Below are positions 47,962-57,562 of a DNA stretch of 64,000 nucleotides, piece by piece. Under the pieces are notes generated by a model that was not told where the DNA came from, did no database searches, and saw only the letters and a program-made list of their open reading frames with translations. The translations under genes and the position numbers were made by a program. Each line of letters starts with the position of its first letter. Position 1 is the stretch's first letter. The DNA lies in contig CAIJVU010000036.1 of NCBI GenBank assembly GCA_903824185.1, forward strand, positions 83,714-147,713, read 5' to 3'. The stretch comes from an uncultured Hyphomicrobiales bacterium (GTDB lineage: Bacteria > Pseudomonadota > Alphaproteobacteria > Rhizobiales > Beijerinckiaceae).

Positions 47962-50903
47962 CAAGCCGCACCCATGACCTTGGCCCATTCCCGCAAGGCC
48001 TGCGCGTCCCGTGGCGTCACATCCGGATAATCCGCATCTCGGCCGACATCGGGTGAAATGCGCCAAGAACGTGCACATTTACGGCCCTGAGCCTGTTTGT
48101 GGACCACCGCAACGCCCGACACGTCATCCAGCCAGAAAGCATCCTGCGGCCCCTCGCCCACCGCAATCTCAATGGACGAGGTGATGCAGACATCCGCAAA
48201 ATCAATGCCTTGCAGCAAAGCCGCGAGCGAAGCATCCGTCACAAAAACCTGAGGGGCTGATTCAAGCGAAGAGCCGATGCGCTTTTGGGCGCGCTCGATT
48301 TCCAAAGCGCCGGTCACCACACGACGCACCCGCCGGATCTGCGCCCAGCGCTTGGCCAGATCATCTTGTTTCCAGTCTGCCGACACAGATGGGAACACTT
48401 CAAGATGAACCGAAACAGCGTCGGGATAGCGGGCCAGCCAGGCTTCTTCTGCGGTGAAAACAAGGATCGGCGCCAGCCAGCGCGTCACCGCGCTGAAAAT
48501 AATCTCGATGCAGGACAATGAGGCCAAACGGGCCTTGGAGGACAAAGGATCGCAATAAAGCGTGTCCTTGCGAATATCGAAATAAAAGGCCGATAAATCC
48601 GTATTCATGAACAAGGACAATTCCGCGATCACCTTGCGATAATCATAGCTTTGATAGGCCTGATCAATCATCGGCGCCAATTCCGCCAGACGATGCAGCA
48701 TCAATTGCTCGATTTCCGGCATGTCGGAGGGGGAGATCGCCTGCTTGGCGTCAAAATGCGCGAGCGACCCCAGCATCCAGCGCAAGGTGTTGCGCAATTT
48801 GCGATAGGTCTCGACGAAGGTTTTCAGAATTTCCTTACCGATGCGCAAATCATCCGAATAATCGCAAGCCGCCACCCACAAGCGCAAAATATCGGCACCG
48901 GAGTCTTTGATGACATCCTGCGGCGCTGTCACATTGCCCAGCGACTTCGACATTTTCTGGCCTTTTTCGTCGAGCACAAAGCCATGGGTCAGCACGACAT
49001 CAAAAGGCGCGCGTCCGCGCGTGCCGCAGCTCTCAAGCAGGGAGGATTGGAACCAGCCGCGATGCTGATCCGACCCTTCCAGATACATCACGCGGTCTTT
49101 TCCGCCATCGACAATCCGCACAATGCCGTCAAGGCTTGGGAAATGGGTGGGCGTATTCAAGACATAGGAATGGGTGGAACCGGAATCAAACCACACATCC
49201 AACACATCCATGACCATGTCATAGTCATCGGCATTGATGGGCGTTGAGGCGGTTTGGAGGAAACGCTCTTTGGCACCGGCCTTGAACCATGCATCCCCGC
49301 CTTCGGCATCAAACGCTTTGGCAATGGCGGCATCCACCGCTGCATCCTGCAACATCTCTTTGGTCTGTTTGTGCACGAAAACCGTGATCGGCACGCCCCA
49401 GGCGCGCTGGCGTGACATCACCCAATCCGGCTTGTTTTCGATCATGCCGCGAATACGGTTTTCACCGCTTTCGGGCACCCATTCAGTTTTGGTAATCGCA
49501 TCAAAGGCGACGTGGCGCAGCGATTGACCCAGCGCGAAGGGTTTGTCCATCGCGATAAACCATTGCGGGGTATTGCGGAAAATCACCGGCTTTTTCGAGC
49601 GCCACGAATGCGGATATTGATGTTTCAAACGCCCGCGCGCAACCAGATTGCCCTGTTCAATCAAGGCCTTGATCACGGCTTCATTGGCATCGCCCTTGTC
49701 GCCTTTTTCGGTAATGACGCGCTTGCCTTCAAAGCCGGGGGCTTCTTGGGTGTAGAGACTGTCATCATCAATGGTGAAGGGGATGCGGGTATCAATCCCG
49801 CGCTCGGTCAAGGCGCGGCCATTGGCCATCCAGATTTCAAAGTCTTCACGCCCATGCGAAGGGGCCGTATGGACAAAGCCTGTGCCCGCATCATCGGTGA
49901 CATGATCCCCATCCAGCAAAGGCACTTGGAATTCATAGCCCAATGCACGGAGCGGGTGGGCGCAGAGGCTCTGAGCCAGAACATCAGCCGCAATTGTGTC
50001 CCGATGGGCCAAGCTAATTTTAGCAGCCCCTGCAACGGCATCCGCCAATTTATGGGCAAGGATATAGCGCTCGCCGACTTTCGGACCAAAATCGCGCTCA
50101 TTGGCGGTGACTTCATAAAGTCCGTATTCAATTTTATGCGAATAGGAGATGGCGCGGTTGCCGGGCAAGGTCCAAGGGGTGGTGGTCCAGATGACAATAT
50201 GGGCGCCTTGCAGCGGGCCATTTTGAACCGGAAATTTCACCCAGACCATATCGCTTTGATGATCGTGATATTCGATCTCGGCTTCGGCCAGAGCGGTTTT
50301 TTCCACCACCGACCACATCACGGGCTTGGAGCCGCGATAGAGCAGACCATTATCCTTGAATTTCATGATCTCGCGGGCGATTTGTGCTTCCGCATGAAAG
50401 GCCATGGTTGAGTAAGGATGGTCCCAATCACCGGTAATGCCGAGCCGTTTGAACTCCTCGCGCTGCACACCGAGCCAATGTTCGGCAAAGGCGCGGCATT
50501 CCTGCCTGAATTCAACCAGCGGCACCTCGTCCTTGTTTTTGCCCTTGGCGCGATATTGCTCTTCGATTTTCCATTCGATCGGCAGGCCGTGGCAATCCCA
50601 GCCGGGGACATAATTGGAGTCAAAACCGAGCATTTGCTGGGAACGGGTCACCAGATCTTTCAAAATCTTGTTGAGCGCATGCCCGATATGAATATTGCCA
50701 TTGGCATAGGGAGGGCCGTCATGCAGGACAAAGCGCGGACGCCCTTTCGAGGCCTGACGCAATTGCTGATAAAGATCAATCTCGTGCCAGCGCTTTAAAA
50801 GATCCGGCTCGCGCTGCGGCAATCCCGCCCGCATCGGAAAGTCCGTTTCCGGCAGAAACAACGTCTTGGAATAATCAAGGGTCGGCTGGCTGGTCTCATT
50901 CAT
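47961..50903 (-). CDS. ileS: Isoleucyl-tRNA synthetase
   Basis: Charges tRNA-Ile. The 980-aa class I enzyme has HIGH ([18 protein letters not shown], key HIGHALN) near residue 65, the editing domain with [13 protein letters not shown], the KMSKS loop in [11 protein letters not shown], and the anticodon domain with a C-terminal zinc-binding-like tail that has lost its Cys set. ATG 50903 is used; a frame to 50948 is open but unlike the family. It overlaps lspA by one base and follows ribF by about 75 bp. Confidence 0.97.
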   Translation of the reverse strand: MNETSQPTLDYSKTLFLPETDFPMRAGLPQREPDLLKRWHEIDLYQQLRQASKGRPRFVLHDGPPYANGNIHIGHALNKILKDLVTRSQQMLGFDSNYVPGWDCHGLPIEWKIEEQYRAKGKNKDEVPLVEFRQECRAFAEHWLGVQREEFKRLGITGDWDHPYSTMAFHAEAQIAREIMKFKDNGLLYRGSKPVMWSVVEKTALAEAEIEYHDHQSDMVWVKFPVQNGPLQGAHIVIWTTTPWTLPGNRAISYSHKIEYGLYEVTANERDFGPKVGERYILAHKLADAVAGAAKISLAHRDTIAADVLAQSLCAHPLRALGYEFQVPLLDGDHVTDDAGTGFVHTAPSHGREDFEIWMANGRALTERGIDTRIPFTIDDDSLYTQEAPGFEGKRVITEKGDKGDANEAVIKALIEQGNLVARGRLKHQYPHSWRSKKPVIFRNTPQWFIAMDKPFALGQSLRHVAFDAITKTEWVPESGENRIRGMIENKPDWVMSRQRAWGVPITVFVHKQTKEMLQDAAVDAAIAKAFDAEGGDAWFKAGAKERFLQTASTPINADDYDMVMDVLDVWFDSGSTHSYVLNTPTHFPSLDGIVRIVDGGKDRVMYLEGSDQHRGWFQSSLLESCGTRGRAPFDVVLTHGFVLDEKGQKMSKSLGNVTAPQDVIKDSGADILRLWVAACDYSDDLRIGKEILKTFVETYRKLRNTLRWMLGSLAHFDAKQAISPSDMPEIEQLMLHRLAELAPMIDQAYQSYDYRKVIAELSLFMNTDLSAFYFDIRKDTLYCDPLSSKARLASLSCIEIIFSAVTRWLAPILVFTAEEAWLARYPDAVSVHLEVFPSVSADWKQDDLAKRWAQIRRVRRVVTGALEIERAQKRIGSSLESAPQVFVTDASLAALLQGIDFADVCITSSIEIAVGEGPQDAFWLDDVSGVAVVHKQAQGRKCARSWRISPDVGRDADYPDVTPRDAQALREWAKVMGAA

Positions 50904-50978
50904 GATCAAAGAGCTTTGCGTTGTCGTTGAAATGCATTGCAGGGGCAATAAACCATTTGCGGCAAAAGTGCTACCGCC

Positions 50979-51977
50979 TCAAGCCAGTGGCAATAAGCGC
51001 GCCACATCGGGCGGGGGCGCTTGGGCCAAGAGGGCGCGGGCGTCTGCACTGTCGCTGTCCATTTGCGCAATCAGCGCCTCAATCGTTTCAAATTTGGCCT
51101 CGCCGCGCAAAAAACCCACCAATTCGACATCCACGCTTTTGTCATAGAGATCGCCGTCAAAATCAAACAGGAAGGTTTCCAGCCGCGGCGCGCCGTCATC
51201 AAAGGTCGGGCGCGAGCCAAAGGAGGCCACGCCATCACGGACGACCCCGTCCACCGCCATCCGCACCGCATAAATGCCCCAATGCAGACCGCAATCGGGC
51301 GATAAAATCATATTGGCGGTGGGATAGCCCAAAAGCCGCCCGCGCTTGTCACCGTGACAGATCACACCCCGCACAAACCATTGATATCCCAGCATATGTG
51401 CCGCAATGTCCACCTGACCTTGCCGCAGGGCATCGCGGATCAGGCTGGAGGAAACCGGCTGTCCGGCCGTGGTCAGAGCGGGCACAACTTTAACCGGCAG
51501 GCCCAAGCGCTGGCCGATGGCTTCGATCATGGCGGGTGAGCCTGCACGGCCTTTGCCGAAATGGAAATCATGCCCGATCACCAAGCCGCCGACCCCGAGC
51601 CCGCCAATCAACAGATCTTCGATAAAGGCCCGCGCATCGGTTTGCGCCAGAGCGGCATCAAAGGGCAGCGTGATCATGCCTTCCATGCCCAATTGCTGCG
51701 CAAGCGAGGCTTTGACATCGGGAGGGGTCAAACAAAAATGCGGCTCATGGGGACGGAAAAAACGACGCGGATGCGGCTCAAAGGTCAGAAAAGCTGCGGG
51801 CAAGCCGCGCTCTCCGGCCAAATCTTTCGCTTTTTCCAAAACGGCCTGATGACCGCGATGCAACCCGTCAAAATTCCCCAAAGCCACCACGGCCCCTGCC
51901 AGAGCCTCTGGCAAAGGGCTTAAGCCGTCATGACACAGAAAACGTGCCGAGGGGGAGGAAAAAGGGACAGCGGACAC
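50979..51977 (-). CDS. ribF: Bifunctional riboflavin kinase/FAD synthetase
   Basis: Makes FMN and then FAD from riboflavin. The 332-aa protein has the N-terminal nucleotidyltransferase with VVALGNFDGLHRGHQAVL and IGHDFHFGKGRAG, SSSLIRDALRQG in the middle, and the riboflavin kinase domain with RGRLLGYPTANMIL and VELVGFLRGEAKFETIEAL (key LVGFLRGE). Upstream of ileS on the reverse strand, a usual neighbour. Confidence 0.96.
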   Translation of the reverse strand: MSAVPFSSPSARFLCHDGLSPLPEALAGAVVALGNFDGLHRGHQAVLEKAKDLAGERGLPAAFLTFEPHPRRFFRPHEPHFCLTPPDVKASLAQQLGMEGMITLPFDAALAQTDARAFIEDLLIGGLGVGGLVIGHDFHFGKGRAGSPAMIEAIGQRLGLPVKVVPALTTAGQPVSSSLIRDALRQGQVDIAAHMLGYQWFVRGVICHGDKRGRLLGYPTANMILSPDCGLHWGIYAVRMAVDGVVRDGVASFGSRPTFDDGAPRLETFLFDFDGDLYDKSVDVELVGFLRGEAKFETIEALIAQMDSDSADARALLAQAPPPDVARLLPLA

Positions 51978-52186
51978 GGTAAAAACCCATTCATTTCAAG
52001 GATTTGCCATCACAAAAACAGCACCCAAACCGCCGCATCACAGACAGGGGCGCGTGGCCCTATCCATTCCGAGGCGCGGGCGGACCCTGCCGTCTTGGCC
52101 GCCAAGGGTCAAGCCCCAATTCAATCGGGCAAAGCGATTGATTTCAATGATAAATCAAGACTCGGGTGAATTAGGGCGCGGGTAAA

Positions 52187-52621
52187 TCACGACTCGCGCG
52201 GCAGCGCGGACGGGACGCTGACCCAAGCCTCGCCCTCCAGCACCGCGCGGCCATCCACCACGCAGACGCATTCAAGCCTGACGCGCCGGCCTTTTTCGAT
52301 TTTTTCCACCACCTCAACCAGCGCTGTGACGACATCGCCGATTTTCACAGGCCCCAGAAAACGCAAGGTTTGCGACAGATAAACCGCTCCGGGTCCGGGC
52401 ATCTGCATGCCGATCACCGCTGAAATGAGGTTGGCGGTGAACATGCCATGGGCAATACGCTGGCCGAATTTGGTCGAGGCGGCATAATCCTCATTGAGAT
52501 GGATCGGGTTTTTGTCGCCAGAAACCTCAGCAAAACCAACGACATCCATTTCCATGACCGTACGCATGACACTGGCGCATTGTCCAAGTTCGAGATCTTC
52601 AAAACCAAATGTCCGTATCAT
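52187..52621 (-). CDS. MaoC-like (R)-specific enoyl-CoA hydratase
   Basis: A 144-aa hot-dog-fold hydratase. The hydratase-2 motif is complete: FAEVSGDKNPIHLNEDYA with the catalytic Asp and His, then FGQRIAHGMFTANLIS. Such PhaJ-like enzymes add water to trans-enoyl-CoA, giving R-3-hydroxyacyl-CoA for polyester or fatty-acid pathways. Start at 52621 was chosen by family length; 52633 and 52651 are possible. It is downstream of the HAD gene on the same strand, about 95 bp apart. Confidence 0.9.
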   Translation of the reverse strand: MIRTFGFEDLELGQCASVMRTVMEMDVVGFAEVSGDKNPIHLNEDYAASTKFGQRIAHGMFTANLISAVIGMQMPGPGAVYLSQTLRFLGPVKIGDVVTALVEVVEKIEKGRRVRLECVCVVDGRAVLEGEAWVSVPSALPRES

Positions 52622-52717
52622 GGGCCCGACCATCGCCAAAAATGCGCGCAAGACATAGGGCGGCCAGCCGCTTCTGACTATCGGTCTTTTGGTATGACGC
52701 CGAAAGGGCCACGCTGA

Positions 52718-53596
52718 TCAGGCCAGCACATCCATGACAGCCAAGGGCCGCTCGCTGCGGTCTTGCATCACCTTTGCCACCGCCTGTGGCGACAAGGGCC
52801 CCTGATGCAGCCCGAAATCCTCGCTGTGAATGCCGCGCGCGATCAAGACACACTCCACCCCGAAGGCCAATGCCCCCGCGACATCCGTCATGAAGGCATC
52901 GCCTATGGCTAAAATGTTCGAAAGATCAATGGGATGAACGCAAAGCTCCTCCGCCACCTGCCTCGCCTCGTGATAAATCGGCGCATGCGGTTTGCCCGCA
53001 TAAAGCGCAGTGCCCCCCAAATCCTCATAGGCTTTGGCAATCGCCCCCGCGCAATAAATCATGCTGGTGCCGCGCTCGACGATGAGATCGGGATTGGCGC
53101 AAATCATCTCCAACTGGCGCGCAGTGGCCTGGGCGAGCAGCGCGTGATAATCCTCAGGCGTTTCCGTCTCGTCATTGTAAAGTCCCGAACAAATGACATA
53201 GGCGGCGTCTTGGACCTGATCGACTTTACGGCCAGAAAGCCCTTCCACGAGCGATTTGTCGCGCGCCGGACCGATATGCAGATAAGGCGCATCGCCCCGC
53301 CCCTCGATCAAACGGCGGGTAACATCGCCCGAGGTGACAATGGCATCCCAAGCCGTGGGTTTGACGCCCCAATGCTGCAATAATTCGGGCACAAAAGCCC
53401 CCAAACGCGGGGCATTCGACACCAAAACGACCTTGCCGCCCTGCGCGCGAAACCGCGTCAAAATAGCGGAGGCCAGAGGCCATGCCTCGCGGCCATTATG
53501 CAAAACGCCCCAAATATCGCAAAAAATCACCTGATAACGGGAAAAAACCGGCTCGATTGTGGTCCAAATCGGCGGCATCACTGAAGAATGGGACAT
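52718..53596 (-). CDS. HAD-superfamily hydrolase, TIGR01459/NagD-like
   Basis: A 292-aa phosphatase of HAD class IIA. The nucleophile motif is FCDIWGVLHNG (first Asp), then VLVSNAPR for motif II, GKPHAPIY with the Lys, and AIGDAFMTDVAGALAFG with the metal Asp pair. The first motif has DIW rather than DxD, a feature of the TIGR01459 subgroup common in Alphaproteobacteria. Substrate unknown. ATG 53596 is preceded by AAAGGACGG. Confidence 0.9.
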   Translation of the reverse strand: MSHSSVMPPIWTTIEPVFSRYQVIFCDIWGVLHNGREAWPLASAILTRFRAQGGKVVLVSNAPRLGAFVPELLQHWGVKPTAWDAIVTSGDVTRRLIEGRGDAPYLHIGPARDKSLVEGLSGRKVDQVQDAAYVICSGLYNDETETPEDYHALLAQATARQLEMICANPDLIVERGTSMIYCAGAIAKAYEDLGGTALYAGKPHAPIYHEARQVAEELCVHPIDLSNILAIGDAFMTDVAGALAFGVECVLIARGIHSEDFGLHQGPLSPQAVAKVMQDRSERPLAVMDVLA

Positions 53597-53764
53597 CAAC
53601 CGTCCTTTCCCTGAAAAAAATCCAAAGCCCGAGCGCCACAAGCCAGACAAATGCGGGAAATTCAACCCCCGAGGAAAAAACGTCCCCCAACCCCCGCCCT
53701 TTTTTTGCCATCAAAGCCCTGCCATAATGAGGCTTGCCGCTCAAGCGATCACAGGAGATCCGCC

Positions 53765-53983
53765 ATGCCGAATACCTTGTCCCCACGCCTGTTTGCGGTG
53801 TCTGGCATGAGCTGCGGCGGCTGCGTCAATGCAGTTAAGCGTTTGATTTTAAAGCAAGATCCCCAAGCCCAAGCCGAGGTGGATCTGGAACAGGCCACAG
53901 CCAGGATTGTGTCCGCTCTGCCCGCCGACCGCTTTACCGAGGCTTTGACAAAAGCAGGCTACCCGACAAAAGCGCAAGCTTGA
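53765..53983 (+). CDS. Heavy-metal-associated (CopZ-like) domain protein
   Basis: A 72-aa ferredoxin-like metal-binding protein. VSGMSCGGCVNAVKRLIL holds the CxxC site, usually for copper(I). The rest follows the beta-alpha-beta pattern with VDLEQATARIVSALP. AGGAGATCCGCC gives a strong ribosome site for ATG 53765. No copper pump gene is nearby, so it would act as a stand-alone chaperone. Confidence 0.9.
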   Translation: MPNTLSPRLFAVSGMSCGGCVNAVKRLILKQDPQAQAEVDLEQATARIVSALPADRFTEALTKAGYPTKAQA

Positions 53984-54094
53984 GCAAGCCCTCGCGCTTT
54001 TTTCGCGGCAATTAAACCAGTTGTTTACGATTTCAGGGCTTTATAGGCGTCACGTTTGGGAATGCCTACCGGTTTGAGAATAAAGCGAGACATC

Positions 54095-54457
54095 ATGCAA
54101 CGGATTCTGCTGGCCGAAGATGACAATGATATGCGGCGTTTTCTTGTAAAAGCCCTTGAAAATGCTGGCTATCAGGTCTCCTCCTGTGAAAACGGCCTCG
54201 CCGCCTATGACCGGCTGCGCGAAGAGCCCTATGAATTGCTTTTGACCGATATTGTGATGCCGGAAATGGACGGAATCGAGCTGGCCCGCCGCGCCACCGA
54301 GCTCGACCCCGATATCAAGGTGATGTTTATCACCGGCTTTGCCGCCGTGGCACTCAATCCGGATTCGGATGCCCCGAAAGATGCCAAAATTCTCTCCAAA
54401 CCCTTCCACCTGCGCGATCTGGTGTCGGAAGTGCAAAAAATGCTGATGGCGGCTTAA
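54095..54457 (+). CDS. cpdR: CpdR response regulator
   Basis: A 120-aa single-domain receiver that directs the ClpXP protease to the pole in the alphaproteobacterial cell cycle. It has LLAEDDNDMRRFL with the acidic pair, the phosphorylated Asp in LLLTDIVMPEMDG, the Thr in VMFITGFAAVALNP, and the Lys in ILSKPFHLRDLVSEV, matching CpdR closely. ATG 54095; the frame extends to 54056 without similarity. Together with ccrM it shows the CtrA-type cell-cycle network. Confidence 0.96.
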   Translation: MQRILLAEDDNDMRRFLVKALENAGYQVSSCENGLAAYDRLREEPYELLLTDIVMPEMDGIELARRATELDPDIKVMFITGFAAVALNPDSDAPKDAKILSKPFHLRDLVSEVQKMLMAA

Positions 54458-54766
54458 GTCCCAAAAACGGGCTCTGAACCGAACCGAACAAAGCCCGAAA
54501 AAGGCCCAAAAACCGGCCCGAACCAGACAAGATAGGGCGAAATAGCGCGAACAAACCGCCATTTTCGCCCTCTTTGACACAGCCCCTATCTCGGTACAGC
54601 CCTATGGCGATGCGCGACGGGCTTTCCACCCCCCTCATCCCACAAAGCGCTTGCCTCCTCCATGGGGAGCGGCTATACCCCCCTGACCTCGCCGGATCGG
54701 CTGCACCGCACAGCCCCATCCATCCGGCAGATACCGTCGGGGATCAAACCCCTTTGTAAACGGTCA
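54458..54766. other. Intergenic region between cpdR and tRNA-Val
   Basis: This 309-bp gap has no credible gene. A TTGACA at 54574-54579 could be a -35 box for the tRNA, but no matching -10 is spaced well. C-rich tracts lie at 54630-54720. GGGGATCAAACCCC (54739-54752) is a short dyad just before the tRNA. Confidence 0.5.
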
Positions 54767-54841
<75 letters not shown>

Positions 54842-54870
54842 TTCCAAAACTATAAGAGTTTAGTCAGGGT

Positions 54871-54893
54871 GGTTGGTGAACAGTGCGCCAACC
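54871..54893. repeat. Hairpin repeat, copy 1
   Basis: GGTTGG pairs with CCAACC across a nine- to eleven-base loop containing ACAGT; then TGATGGGACGATGGG follows. The block recurs in similar form at 55049-55090. Confidence 0.5.
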
Positions 54894-55048
54894 TGATGGG
54901 ACGATGGGCGATAATGTCTCAGCCTGTCAGAACGCTGCCGTCACGCCATTCAAAACATCAAAGCCTGTTACTGCTTTATAAAGGATGTGGGGCGCACAGT
55001 GCCTGACCAGCCGCACCCACCACCGATACTTTTATATGGCAAAGAAAT

Positions 55049-55070
55049 GGTTGGTCACAGTAGACCAACC
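55049..55070. repeat. Hairpin repeat, copy 2
   Basis: GGTTGGTC pairs with GACCAACC across CACAGTA-type sequence, then CTTTGGACGATGGC. It shares stem, ACAGT loop bases and the following GGACGATGG with copy 1, 178 bp upstream. Confidence 0.5.
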
Positions 55071-55336
55071 TCTTTGGACGATGGCTGCGCTGGTCACAGC
55101 CAGAGTTGTCACTTGAGGAACGCTCAGAGACTATTTGCCAGCGTGGCGGCACTATGCGGCATCGTTCAGGCGCTCAGTCTCTGCCTGAGGTGCAGACCAT
55201 TCTTTATCGTCTATCGAGCGTGGGATACTGATATGCCATTCGCGCATATCAATCGAGCTGATTTTTACCAATGATTACATACTATTAAATCACTGTTGTG
55301 CATTTACCACACAATGTGATTATCCCATGCAGAGCA

Positions 55337-55365
55337 TTGCTTGCCATTTATGAAATTGATATGGT
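55337..55365 (+). promoter_or_regulatory. Promoter of the first outer-membrane gene
   Basis: TTGCTT, 17 bp, TATGGT. The same boxes with the same spacing precede the second copy at 56553-56581 although the surrounding bases have diverged, which supports function. The start codon is about 42 bp beyond the -10. Confidence 0.55.
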
Positions 55366-55406
55366 CATAATCAGTTATCATCCGCAGTTCATTTAAGGTT
55401 TGTCAC

Positions 55407-56252
55407 ATGCGTAAAACGCTTCTCGCTTCTATCGCAGTTCTCGCAGCAATCAGCATCACCACTGCCGACGCGGCAGACAAGAAAAAGGCTGCTACTGCAA
55501 AGTCAAAACCTGTTGCCGCAGCTGCCGCACCTGTCGTTGTTGCACCAAAAGCCTACAGCTGGACTGGTGTTTACGCTGGTGTAAATGCTGGCGCTGCTTG
55601 GAATAGAACATCAACGAAATTCGGATATGGTGCTTGGTTGTCTGATCCTAACACTATTGCTCCAGGCATACTTCCTAGTAAACTGAATAAAAAAGATACT
55701 GGTTTTTCAGGTGGCGCACAGATTGGATATAACCATCAGATTGATCAGTTAGTTATTGGCGCTGAAGTTGATTTCCAGAATATTGGTAAAAACAGTAAAT
55801 CCTACAGCGTATTAGATAATGGCCAAACAGTTACAACTTATACGAATTCTGGATCACAGTGGCTATCAACTGGTAGGACCAGAATTGGTTATGCGTTTAA
55901 TGATATTTTGGTTTATGGAACTGGCGGCTTAGCTTTCGGTCAGGTCAAATCGAATGGCTCAATCAGCGGAGTATCAAATCCTGTTCAAGCTTGGGATGGG
56001 ACATATACTACAAATTCCAAGTCTGAAAATAAGTGGGGCTGGGCTCTAGGTTTGGGAGCAGAATACGCTTTGAACCAGAACATTTCTATCAAAGCTGAAT
56101 ATCTCCATTATGATCTTGGATCTACTAAGTCTTCTATCGTTTCGACACCGTTTGCTGTGCAGACTACTGGTCAGCCTGCTGGAGTGCTTGGAACATCCAA
56201 AGCCAAAGTTAATGGGGACATCATCCGCATTGGTTTGAACTATAAGTTCTAA
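55407..56252 (+). CDS. Outer-membrane beta-barrel protein, Omp25/31 type, copy 1
   Basis: A 281-aa protein. Residues 1-22 are a signal peptide ending TADAAD, followed by a Lys/Ala-rich linker to about 50. The barrel starts SWTGVYAGVNAGAAWN, the hallmark of alphaproteobacterial Omp25/31-like proteins, continues with GGAQIGYNHQ, RIGYAFNDILVYGTGGLAFG and KWGWALGLGAEYALN, and ends DIIRIGLNYKF with the C-terminal Phe recognised by the BAM machinery. An eight-strand barrel is likely. It is a paralogue of the next gene, with the leader and strand motifs almost identical and the loops divergent. Cargo of the island; phage receptor change or adhesion are possible roles. Confidence 0.88.
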   Translation: MRKTLLASIAVLAAISITTADAADKKKAATAKSKPVAAAAAPVVVAPKAYSWTGVYAGVNAGAAWNRTSTKFGYGAWLSDPNTIAPGILPSKLNKKDTGFSGGAQIGYNHQIDQLVIGAEVDFQNIGKNSKSYSVLDNGQTVTTYTNSGSQWLSTGRTRIGYAFNDILVYGTGGLAFGQVKSNGSISGVSNPVQAWDGTYTTNSKSENKWGWALGLGAEYALNQNISIKAEYLHYDLGSTKSSIVSTPFAVQTTGQPAGVLGTSKAKVNGDIIRIGLNYKF

Positions 56253-56279
56253 TCCTCTATTTGTATCCACAATGATTAA

Positions 56280-56302
56280 CCCCGCTTCGGCGGCGTTTTT
56301 CT
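56280..56302 (+). terminator. Terminator after outer-membrane gene, copy 1
   Basis: CCGC-TTCG-GCGG tetraloop hairpin followed by CGTTTTTCTTT. The same sequence is found at 57487-57507 after the second copy. Confidence 0.8.
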
Positions 56303-56355
56303 TTGCCTGAAACATTCAGGTCGCCCAACGCCCCGCCAGACGCTAAAAGCGTGGC

Positions 56356-56430
56356 ATGAGTGGCAAGCACAGCAAGCGCACAGTCCGCATCAGTGCCAAT
56401 CTGCTGTTTGTCGTGTTACCACACATTTGA
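56356..56430 (+). pseudogene. Truncated 5' end of a tyrosine integrase gene
   Basis: A 24-codon frame beginning MSGKHSKRTVRISANL and ending at TGA 56430. It matches the first 16 codons of the full integrase (MSRKHSKRTVRISPNL at 57563), as do about 75 bases before the ATG. It then runs into the duplicated leader of the second outer-membrane gene. It shows that an OMP-plus-integrase unit was tandemly duplicated and the first integrase lost. Confidence 0.8.
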
Positions 56431-56552
56431 TTTATTATGGCGCTCAGTCTGCGCCTGTGGTGCAGACCATACTTAATAGTTTAGGCAGAATGGGATACTG
56501 ATAAATCATTCTTGCAGATTTACCACACAATGTGAATATCTTATGCGGAGAA

Positions 56553-56581
56553 TTGCTTACCAGTTGTGAGATTGATATGGT
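56553..56581 (+). promoter_or_regulatory. Promoter of the second outer-membrane gene
   Basis: TTGCTT, 17 bp, TATGGT, the counterpart of 55337-55365. The ATG lies about 42 bp downstream. Confidence 0.55.
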
Positions 56582-56622
56582 CATAATCAGTTGCAATTGG
56601 CAGTTAATTTGGGGTTTGTCTT

Positions 56623-57459
56623 ATGCGTAAATCGCTTCTTGCTTCTATCGCAGTGCTCGCAGCACTCAGCATCACCACTGCCGACGCGGCAGACAAGAAA
56701 AAGGCTAAGCCTGTTGCCGCAGCTGCACCACCTGTCATTGCTGCAGCTAAAAAACACAACTGGACTGGTGTTTACGCTGGTATGAATGCTGGAGCTGCTT
56801 GGAATAGCACATCAACAAAATTCGAATACAGTGCTGAGATCAATCAAAATGTAGCCCCTAGAATACTGCCAGGAAAATTAATTTCTCATAAGTCTGGTTT
56901 CACTGGTGGTGCACAGATTGGTTATAATCACCAGATCGATCAATATGTATTTGGCTTAGAAATCGACTTTCAGAACATTGGTAAAAACAAAAAAGCCTTC
57001 AGCTCTAATGGTCATCATGCAAACGGTGATCCTAATCTGATAACTACTTCGGTTAATTCTGGCGCAGAATGGTTGGGAACAAGTCGCTTAAGAGCTGGGT
57101 ATACATTTGACGAAATTCTTGTCTATGCAACTGGCGGTTTAGCTTTTGGATCAGCTAAAAATGTTGTAATTGTCGATGGGGTTTCAACACCTGTTTACGC
57201 GAACGATGGGAAGTATTTTACTGCATCCAAATCCGAAACAAAATGGGGTTGGGCATTGGGCATTGGGACAGAGTATGCAGTAACCAAAAACATTTCAATC
57301 AAAGCTGAATACCTCCACTATGACCTTGGCGCCAGCAAGGCTTCATACAACCCAACAGAACTTGCCGTTCAAGCTGGATTTACAAATATTAGGCAAGGAA
57401 CATCTAAAATCAAAATTGATGGCGATATCATACGCATTGGTTTGAACTATAAGTTCTAA
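56623..57459 (+). CDS. Outer-membrane beta-barrel protein, Omp25/31 type, copy 2
   Basis: A 278-aa paralogue of the upstream gene. The signal peptide differs by only a few residues (MRKSLLASIAVLAALSITTADA), the linker is shorter, and the barrel runs from NWTGVYAGMNAGAAWN to DIIRIGLNYKF. Strand motifs GGAQIGYNHQIDQ and KWGWALGIGTEYAV are shared; the extracellular-loop regions (about residues 75-90, 125-145 and 185-200) are where the two proteins differ. That pattern suggests selection on surface loops. It is followed by the same terminator and then by the integrase gene. Confidence 0.88.
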   Translation: MRKSLLASIAVLAALSITTADAADKKKAKPVAAAAPPVIAAAKKHNWTGVYAGMNAGAAWNSTSTKFEYSAEINQNVAPRILPGKLISHKSGFTGGAQIGYNHQIDQYVFGLEIDFQNIGKNKKAFSSNGHHANGDPNLITTSVNSGAEWLGTSRLRAGYTFDEILVYATGGLAFGSAKNVVIVDGVSTPVYANDGKYFTASKSETKWGWALGIGTEYAVTKNISIKAEYLHYDLGASKASYNPTELAVQAGFTNIRQGTSKIKIDGDIIRIGLNYKF

Positions 57460-57486
57460 TCATCTCATTGTATCCCCAATGATTAA

Positions 57487-57507
57487 CCCCGCTTCGGCGG
57501 CGTTTTT
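57487..57507 (+). terminator. Terminator after outer-membrane gene, copy 2
   Basis: CCGC-TTCG-GCGG hairpin and CGTTTTTCTTT, identical to the element after copy 1. It insulates the integrase, whose ATG is 56 bp further on. Confidence 0.8.
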
Positions 57508-57562
57508 CTTTGCCTGAAACATTCAGGTCGCCCAGCGCCCAGCACGACGCTAAAAGCGTGGC

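Larger units (their letters stand above)
54842..55406. other. Intergenic leader of the island
   Basis: This 565-bp region has no convincing gene; an open frame at 54987-55274 has unlike composition and no ribosome site. It holds two related hairpins (54871-54893 and 55049-55070), and from about 55185 it is homologous to 56437-56622, the segment before the second outer-membrane gene. A promoter is assigned at 55337-55365. Confidence 0.6.

Noticed and set aside
54987..55274. 95-codon frame after the tRNA
   Set aside because: Cys- and Pro-scattered peptide without motif or ribosome site, overlapping the hairpin repeat and the duplicated promoter leader.
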